DNA of 64,000 nucleotides from NCBI RefSeq assembly GCF_013113835.1, contig NZ_VTYQ01000015.1:16627-80626 (forward strand), given 5' to 3'. The notes beneath the pieces were generated by a model. That model worked only from the letters and a program-made list of their open reading frames with translations, made no database searches and was not told the DNA's origin. Position numbers and translations under genes: made by a program. The stretch comes from Vibrio sp. RE88 (GTDB lineage: Bacteria > Pseudomonadota > Gammaproteobacteria > Enterobacterales > Vibrionaceae). Positions 58,887 through 64,000 of the stretch are shown here, piece after piece (the stretch's first letter is position 1; each line of letters opens with the position of its first letter).

Positions 58887-60728
58887 ATGGAAAGACGTAC
58901 TTTTTTAAAGGGATTAGCGGGTGTCACACTCGTGCCTGGGCAGCTGTTCGCTTCACCGACTGTGAATCACTCACTTTTCCCAGAGTCGATAATGCAAGCC
59001 GACTTCACGCCCTCTTCGGGCAACCTAAATCTGCTTTACGGGCAATTACCCGATGACATCATGGGCCATGTGTTCTTTGCTGAAGGCATTCCACTCGAAC
59101 GGGATCACCTTAGCCCGAGTGGTCGTGGTGCGCTGACCCGCTTGGATTTCTCCCTTGGGCAAGTGTCGTTTATGCGCAAAATGATCGACACTCCCTCTGC
59201 TATCATGCAACAGCACATCCACTATTGGCCTGATAGATTCAAATTGCTTGGTGGTATGGCGTATTACAGCCCTTCTATGGGATTTGTGAACTACTGTAAT
59301 ACCGCGCCCAACTATCTCGGTGATAACCGTTTCGCTTTGAGTTACGAAGGCGGCGTTCCTTATGAATTTGATGCGAAGACATTAGATCTCATTACACCCA
59401 TCGGTCATTACGATGAATGGCGTAGCAGTTTACCGCCATGGATGGACGCACTGACGCCAGGCAAATGGCTATTTCCTCAGGTACGGACCACTGGTCACCC
59501 ATACTTTGATCTCGAATCAGACGAGTGTTTTACCATCAACTATGGCGGTAACGTTTCAAATACAGGCACCAAGAATGGGTTTATCCGACTCCTGAAATGG
59601 GATAAGAAAAGCGCCCTTCAAGGTTGGGATATCGTCGGACGAGATGGCCGACCAGCATTTATTGCTGCGACTGCGCATTCACTGGGTGTCACCCGCCATC
59701 ATGTTCTGATCTTTGAAACAGCGGCACAAGTTGAGCCGTTGCGTATGATAGGCATCCGTTCAGTCTACGCTCAGCAACATCGCACGCCTGTATGGGTTAT
59801 CCGCAAGAAAGACCTGCTCTCAAATCGTGACATTGTCACAGCAGATTACATTGAGCTTAACTTTGATACCTCGGATGTCATGTGTAATTACGATGATCAT
59901 GAAAACGAAATTACGCTCTATGGGCAATATCTGGGCGCGATGGATAAATCTGAGCCTCAATATACTCGAGATAGATTGCTCTTCGGCGGAAGAGTCAGTG
60001 ATTCGCTCGCAGGTTATCCTGCCGCACCGGTGGATGTCGGGGGCTTAGTTCGCGCGCGCATTCAGGTTCAATCTGATTCAGTACGTGAAATTACGGGTGA
60101 TTTTCGTTTAATTCGTGATGACCAGCTTTTCTGGGATATGAATGATCCCGCTTACCGAGGTCATTTCCAATTCCCTGAGCAGTTTGACCATATCTACTGG
60201 GCCGCTGTGGGTTACCGAAAAGACCATGTTGTTGAGCGTGTCGCGGATGCATACGAGCAATACCCTAACCGCCTGTTTACTAATGACTCGTTACCTCAAG
60301 AAGACCAACCTTCTGCGCTCGTCCATATGGATTGTCAAAAGATGGCAGTCACCGATGCTTATCAATTTCCTGCTGACTGTGTAATGCGAACGCCTCAGTT
60401 TATGTCGAGACCCGATAGCTACGCTCAAGATGACGGCTACGTTTTTACTGCGGTAGTTCGTAAGGAGCCAACCAACACCATTGGCAACGGTAAAGAAATC
60501 TGGATTTTTGACGCGAAAAACCTCGCTCAAGGCCCGCTTGCTATTTTAGGCCATTCGCAGCTCAATTTTGCGACAACGAATCATGCGCTTTGGGTTCCAG
60601 AGATAGGGCCAAGGCCGCTTGACGGATACCAAGCCAATGTTGGCGAGTTCTTCCGCAGTCGGGTTCCTCAACATCGACGTGCCGTTCGAGAAGTTATCGA
60701 ACAACAAATATTGCCACGATTTGGCTGA
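58887..60728 (+). CDS. Tat-exported carotenoid-cleavage-type dioxygenase (RPE65 family)
   Basis: About 613 residues. The N-terminus MERRTFLKGLAGVTLV is a twin-arginine signal, so a folded, metal-loaded protein is sent to the periplasm. The body is the seven-bladed propeller of carotenoid oxygenases, non-haem iron enzymes that cleave conjugated double bonds. The four iron histidines can be placed at TGHPYFD, AHSLGVTRHHV, DDHENE and NHALWVPE, with the substrate-flanking glutamates ESDE and DDHE. The start at 58887 is chosen for the signal peptide; TTG and ATG lie 9-12 bases earlier. It is the first gene of a three-gene unit with exported products and no phytoene genes near. Carotenoid, lignin-stilbene or other substrates are all possible. 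Confidence 0.83.
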   Translation: MERRTFLKGLAGVTLVPGQLFASPTVNHSLFPESIMQADFTPSSGNLNLLYGQLPDDIMGHVFFAEGIPLERDHLSPSGRGALTRLDFSLGQVSFMRKMIDTPSAIMQQHIHYWPDRFKLLGGMAYYSPSMGFVNYCNTAPNYLGDNRFALSYEGGVPYEFDAKTLDLITPIGHYDEWRSSLPPWMDALTPGKWLFPQVRTTGHPYFDLESDECFTINYGGNVSNTGTKNGFIRLLKWDKKSALQGWDIVGRDGRPAFIAATAHSLGVTRHHVLIFETAAQVEPLRMIGIRSVYAQQHRTPVWVIRKKDLLSNRDIVTADYIELNFDTSDVMCNYDDHENEITLYGQYLGAMDKSEPQYTRDRLLFGGRVSDSLAGYPAAPVDVGGLVRARIQVQSDSVREITGDFRLIRDDQLFWDMNDPAYRGHFQFPEQFDHIYWAAVGYRKDHVVERVADAYEQYPNRLFTNDSLPQEDQPSALVHMDCQKMAVTDAYQFPADCVMRTPQFMSRPDSYAQDDGYVFTAVVRKEPTNTIGNGKEIWIFDAKNLAQGPLAILGHSQLNFATTNHALWVPEIGPRPLDGYQANVGEFFRSRVPQHRRAVREVIEQQILPRFG

Positions 60729-60793
60729 TAGCAAATTTCAATTTCGAGCTGATGAAGCTCAATGTCACGATGCTTTTAAATAAGGAATATTTA

Positions 60794-62404
60794 ATGAGAA
60801 TAAGAACTCTCGCGCTCGGCGCTACTTTAATATCGGCTGCATTAGGAACAGCCTTTGCGCTTCAAACGAGCGAGCCCGAACGCGAAATCTCCAACTATCA
60901 AGGGACCTATACCTGTCATCCTGAAGCGGTTTATGACCCACAATCCATTGAAGGCGTTCAGGCCATCGTTAAAGATGCACTGATACGCGACAAGAAAGTG
61001 ATGACGGGTAATCGTAAGTTTGCCAGCCAGATCGATGCCGCCTGCGCGGGTGATGATCAAGTTCAACTCACGCTCAAGAACATGGATAAGATCGTCCATT
61101 TCGACGCCGCGAACAAACGTGTGACGGTTGAAGCGGGTATGAGGTTTAATGACTTAAACGACTTTCTTCGTGAACAAGGTTACGCGATCAACATGGTCAC
61201 AGAGCTCGCCATCTTCACCGTCGGCGGAATGCTTGGCAGTGGTACACATGGCTCAACATTAGACAAACCTAGCAATATGCTAGCGGACTATGTGACTGAG
61301 CTTAAAGTTGTTGATGGTCAGGGAGACGTTCGTGTATTAAACGGCGATTTACTCAACGCTGCTCGCGTCAACTTGGGCGTGCTGGGTGTCGTCGTTGAAG
61401 TCACGCTGGCTATCGAGGAAGCGTTCAAAGTCAAAGCAGAAGTGACAGGGTATCGTGACGATTCCGGATTGGAAGATGTTGTTCTGGACATCGCTCGCAG
61501 CAACTACTCAGCCAATATTGCTTGGTTCCCAGGCCTTGGCCGCTATACCACCACCTTGTACAACCCTGTTCCACTGGAGACGCAAGGCGAAGCGTATAAT
61601 GCTCAGGCGGATGTGTCTGATGCAGAAGAGTTCTTCTTCGGCTTGCTGTTTAATGCCGCTCACGAATTTCCGGGTACTGGATTGCAATGTCTAGCCGCCG
61701 TTGCGCGTTATAACGCCAGAGCAAAGTCTTACTTCCGCGATAGTCATACGAGCAAAAAAGTGAGTGAACCTATTGGTTACTCTGATCAAATGCAGTACTT
61801 CAAATGTAAAGATCCCAACAAATGTATTTGGGACAGGCTTCCTATCGCACTTCAGGAAGTGGCCATTGATATTGAGCGCTTGCCTGACTGGATTCGTGAT
61901 GTACGAGAGATTGTCGCGGCTCACCCAAGAACCTGCTTCCCTCTCAATGGTATTTACTTCCGATTTGGTCAAGCGTCAGACAGCTATATTGGTATGAGTG
62001 CTGGTCGCGAAACCGCATTTGTGGGTATCGAGTACACATTACGTCAAGAAGGTAAAAAGGAGCCGAAGAATTACTTTGTGAATCTGGAGATAGAGCAGAT
62101 GTCACTGCGTAAGTATGATGCGCGACCTCATTGGGGCAAGAACTCGGTTGCGATCTTCGAGGACATGCCTTCTCGATTCCCGATGTGGCAAGAATTCTTG
62201 CAGGCGAAAGCCGAGCTCGATCCTTACAACGTGTTTACTAATCCTTTCTGGGAACGCGTGAGTGGTGATATCCCTATGGATGACTATTTAACGCCAGGAT
62301 GTAACGTCCGTGGGGAATGCTACTGCCAGTCAGATGAGCACTGTCAGTCCGGAACACAATGTCAGGCCGGGCTGTATTTCACCGACGCTCGTATTTGTCG
62401 CTAG
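60794..62404 (+). CDS. Exported FAD-linked oxidase, gulonolactone-oxidase-like, with cysteine-rich tail
   Basis: A 536-residue precursor with a signal peptide (LALGATLISAALGTAFA). AAGGAA six bases before ATG at 60794 fixes the start over an upstream ATG. The N-terminal half is a VAO-type FAD domain: MTGNRKFASQ, VEAGMRFNDLNDFLREQGYAI, VGGMLGSGTHGST and GVLGVVVEVTLAI. The C-terminal half resembles the aldonolactone oxidase cap (YGARPHWGKN-like DARPHWGKNSV). The end, CNVRGECYCQSDEHC to CQAGLYFTDARIC, has eight cysteines in the pattern of plant L-gulono-1,4-lactone oxidases. It follows the Tat oxygenase at 66 bp. Substrate may be a sugar lactone or another alcohol. Confidence 0.75.
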   Translation: MRIRTLALGATLISAALGTAFALQTSEPEREISNYQGTYTCHPEAVYDPQSIEGVQAIVKDALIRDKKVMTGNRKFASQIDAACAGDDQVQLTLKNMDKIVHFDAANKRVTVEAGMRFNDLNDFLREQGYAINMVTELAIFTVGGMLGSGTHGSTLDKPSNMLADYVTELKVVDGQGDVRVLNGDLLNAARVNLGVLGVVVEVTLAIEEAFKVKAEVTGYRDDSGLEDVVLDIARSNYSANIAWFPGLGRYTTTLYNPVPLETQGEAYNAQADVSDAEEFFFGLLFNAAHEFPGTGLQCLAAVARYNARAKSYFRDSHTSKKVSEPIGYSDQMQYFKCKDPNKCIWDRLPIALQEVAIDIERLPDWIRDVREIVAAHPRTCFPLNGIYFRFGQASDSYIGMSAGRETAFVGIEYTLRQEGKKEPKNYFVNLEIEQMSLRKYDARPHWGKNSVAIFEDMPSRFPMWQEFLQAKAELDPYNVFTNPFWERVSGDIPMDDYLTPGCNVRGECYCQSDEHCQSGTQCQAGLYFTDARICR

Positions 62405-62493
62405 CTATTGTCAATTGGCCACGGGGAGAACTCCTTGTGGCCGATTCAGCCTCAAAACACTCATCCTCTATTGATTTAAAGGAACACCAGACG

Positions 62494-63549
62494 ATGAATC
62501 TCAAATCGATTTTGCTTGCCGTCACAGCTTCGTTTTCTCTGCTGAGTCTAACTGTGTCTGCGACTACCTTAGATGATATTCGGCCACATGTACCAAGCTC
62601 AGATAAAACTTGGGCAGAACAATGGTTCTATAATGTTGCGGTACCGGATGTGGGTTATTTCAAAATCAGCCTCCAGAGCTATATAGCGCCTGATTTTGAT
62701 GAGCCAACACCCAAAGCGTACGTTCACCTTGCTTTTACACCACTCAATGGAAAAACCATTAAGTACGATATCTTCCGTGACGAGCTCATTATGAAAGGTT
62801 TTGATGATGCGACGCTTTTTCACTATGAAATCCCGGGGATAGTCGTCGCTAATCAAGACTCGGTTGAAGTGACCTACAATGACTTCCACTTCTCAATGCG
62901 TTGGGATGGCGAGCATGCTCATTATTGGCGAGGATTAAATCCCGGGCAGACCCCGTTTGGTATTATTCCAGAATTGCCCGGTGTCGGAGGGAAATGGTTT
63001 CTTTACACTGTAGGAACACCAATTCAATACAGCTTCTATGATGGTGACGTGTCTTTGTATGGAAGCGGTTATGCTCAGGTTGATAAAGGCTGGTATGACA
63101 AAGAGTCGAGTGCAGGCATGGTTTATAGTATGGGGCTCTCCGATGATCTCTACTACATGTTCACAGGCGCTAAAATTGGTAACTCCAACATAGAGCTATG
63201 GGCTGGACGCTACATTTCAGACAACTACGACCTTATTTTCTACCCCGCCATTGGAAATCTATCAGTCAAACGTGAATATGATTCTTGTGCTGGTTACCTA
63301 AAAGTGGAAATGAACAAACTCAGGTACAAAATGGTTATGGAAGCGAAATCTGATTTAGATGATTTCTATCCTCTTGAATTTCCTTCCGTTATCATTTTCG
63401 GAGGCGAGCAAAAGTACATGAAGTCTATGAAAGCGGATGTAAAGTTCTCTCTGTATGACTTTGGGCAATTGGAGGAGTCGATACACATGCCTCAAGCATT
63501 ACTAGAGTTCAGTGGCCCTTTCTATTGCGATGAGTTGCCTAACGAATAG
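62494..63549 (+). CDS. Exported beta-rich protein resembling CrtC/AttH/tocopherol-cyclase-like proteins
   Basis: About 351 residues with a signal peptide (ILLAVTASFSLLSLTVSA). AGGAAC nine bases before ATG 62494 supports the start. The body starts WAEQWFYNVAVPDVGYFKISL and contains GGKWFLYTVGTPIQYSFYDGDV and GSGYAQVDKGWYD, reminiscent of the W-Y-F-N-x-x-L-x-D-G and G-x-G-Y-x-E-x-x-W motifs in the two-lipocalin CrtC/AttH/tocopherol-cyclase superfamily, which handle isoprenoid lipids. The match is weak, so this is a fold-level suggestion. It is the last gene of the cassette, ending at the terminator at 63566, and would act with the two oxidases in the periplasm. Confidence 0.6.
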   Translation: MNLKSILLAVTASFSLLSLTVSATTLDDIRPHVPSSDKTWAEQWFYNVAVPDVGYFKISLQSYIAPDFDEPTPKAYVHLAFTPLNGKTIKYDIFRDELIMKGFDDATLFHYEIPGIVVANQDSVEVTYNDFHFSMRWDGEHAHYWRGLNPGQTPFGIIPELPGVGGKWFLYTVGTPIQYSFYDGDVSLYGSGYAQVDKGWYDKESSAGMVYSMGLSDDLYYMFTGAKIGNSNIELWAGRYISDNYDLIFYPAIGNLSVKREYDSCAGYLKVEMNKLRYKMVMEAKSDLDDFYPLEFPSVIIFGGEQKYMKSMKADVKFSLYDFGQLEESIHMPQALLEFSGPFYCDELPNE

Positions 63550-63565
63550 ACCTTAATGCCTATCT

Positions 63566-63592
63566 ACTTGGTTGGGCTTCGTCCAGCCAAGT
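63566..63592 (+). terminator. Intrinsic terminator of the oxygenase-oxidase cassette
   Basis: ACTTGGTTGG pairs with CCAGCCAAGT (one G-U) around a 7-nt loop, followed by TTTTA. Confidence 0.75.
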
Positions 63593-63969
63593 TTTACCTC
63601 TCTTATCTCCTCGTTCTAGGCTCTCCTCAATATCAGGTGTTGACCTGAGTTAATTCAACCCTCTTTCTTGCTAATATTTATATTAAATACAATCACTAAA
63701 TTAGAACCTGTTAATTTAGTCAATTTTAAAGTATTGGTTTTAACTGAACACCGTATTTAAATAATTATCCTGAAAAATCCATCTGGCTTATTAGATCAAA
63801 CGATAAAAACAGAAAAATATTTAAAGTTTCCTATAAGAAACGTTTGTGATCTATGTTTTGGTTTTTAACTAAAAATCAAATTGGTGTTTGAATTTTAATT
63901 AGAGTAAATACTTTATTATTGTGTTTAATATTATCATTTTTGAGACATCTAAATGAGAGAATTGTATTT
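63593..63969. other. AT-rich non-coding region
   Basis: Nearly 380 bp with no gene and strong AT bias, often seen as upstream regulatory or H-NS-bound DNA. No specific operator can be assigned. Confidence 0.4.
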
Positions 63970-64000
63970 ATGACTAGATTAAGACCTATTCGTTATTTTG
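63970..64000 (+). CDS. Possible gene start running off the right edge
   Basis: ATG at 63970 opens MTRLRPIRYF and continues past the window end. A GAGAGA sequence lies about ten bases upstream. Too short to name; it may equally be chance. Confidence 0.3.
   Translation, partial: MTRLRPIRYF

Noticed and set aside
1..64000. tRNA, rRNA or CRISPR arrays
   Set aside because: No cloverleaf with conserved TTCGA arm and CCA end, no rRNA sequence and no regularly spaced direct repeats were seen.

Overview
The window reads as chromosomal DNA of a Vibrio species (Vibrionaceae, Gammaproteobacteria). Protein sequences match Vibrio and Escherichia families over their full length, and several blocks keep the E. 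coli gene order: letA-letB-rsmF, proQ-prc, pyrD-zapC-rlmKL-uup and rmf-fabA-lonH-matP. Species is not assigned. There are no rRNA or tRNA genes and no CRISPR array.

The strongest whole-window signal is that this is the replication terminus of a chromosome, probably chromosome 1. A 28-bp dif site lies at 52124-52151. Four exact matS sites (29541, 31880, 47182, 58680) are present, plus a one-mismatch copy in the leader of matP itself (39543). Three KOPS-type octamers left of dif all point toward it.

Layout. 1-1736: general L-amino-acid ABC transporter (aapJ, aapQ). 2199-8739: siroheme synthase remnant, yajQ, an AroH-like DAHP synthase, a degenerate PEP-synthase-like protein, a DUF4442 protein, an unknown membrane protein and a CvfB-like S1 protein. 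8910-16153: rsmF, letB, letA and an ABC exporter on the minus strand. 16242-23406: msrC, proQ-prc, a two-repeat secreted protein, pepN and a DUF2835 protein. 23595-34992: gdhB, pyrD, zapC, rlmKL, a glutaredoxin-like gene and uup. 34999-40348: a DUF3466 GlyGly-CTERM protein, rmf, fabA, lonH, matP and a DUF3634 protein.

40463-50317 is accessory: an HDOD protein, a GFA-fold protein, a LysE-type exporter, a cytochrome b561 gene broken by a C-run frameshift, three orphan intrinsic terminators that suggest small RNAs, secreted proteins, and a MerR regulator with a target oxidoreductase. 50372-52053 is a decayed mobile element directly abutting dif (phage-type membrane fragments, a replication-type protein, a GC hairpin, a frameshifted HTH gene). 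52310-55384 holds a P-loop kinase and a large toxin-type glycosyltransferase with a small partner gene.

55574-58460 encodes the periplasmic broad-spectrum racemase BsrV and a chemoreceptor. 58887-63549 is a three-gene exported cassette: a Tat-exported carotenoid-cleavage-type oxygenase, a gulonolactone-oxidase-like flavoprotein with a plant-like cysteine-rich tail, and a CrtC/AttH-like beta protein. This cassette and the toxin-type glycosyltransferase locus are the best candidates for undescribed biology. All function statements rest on reading the sequence; no database search was run.
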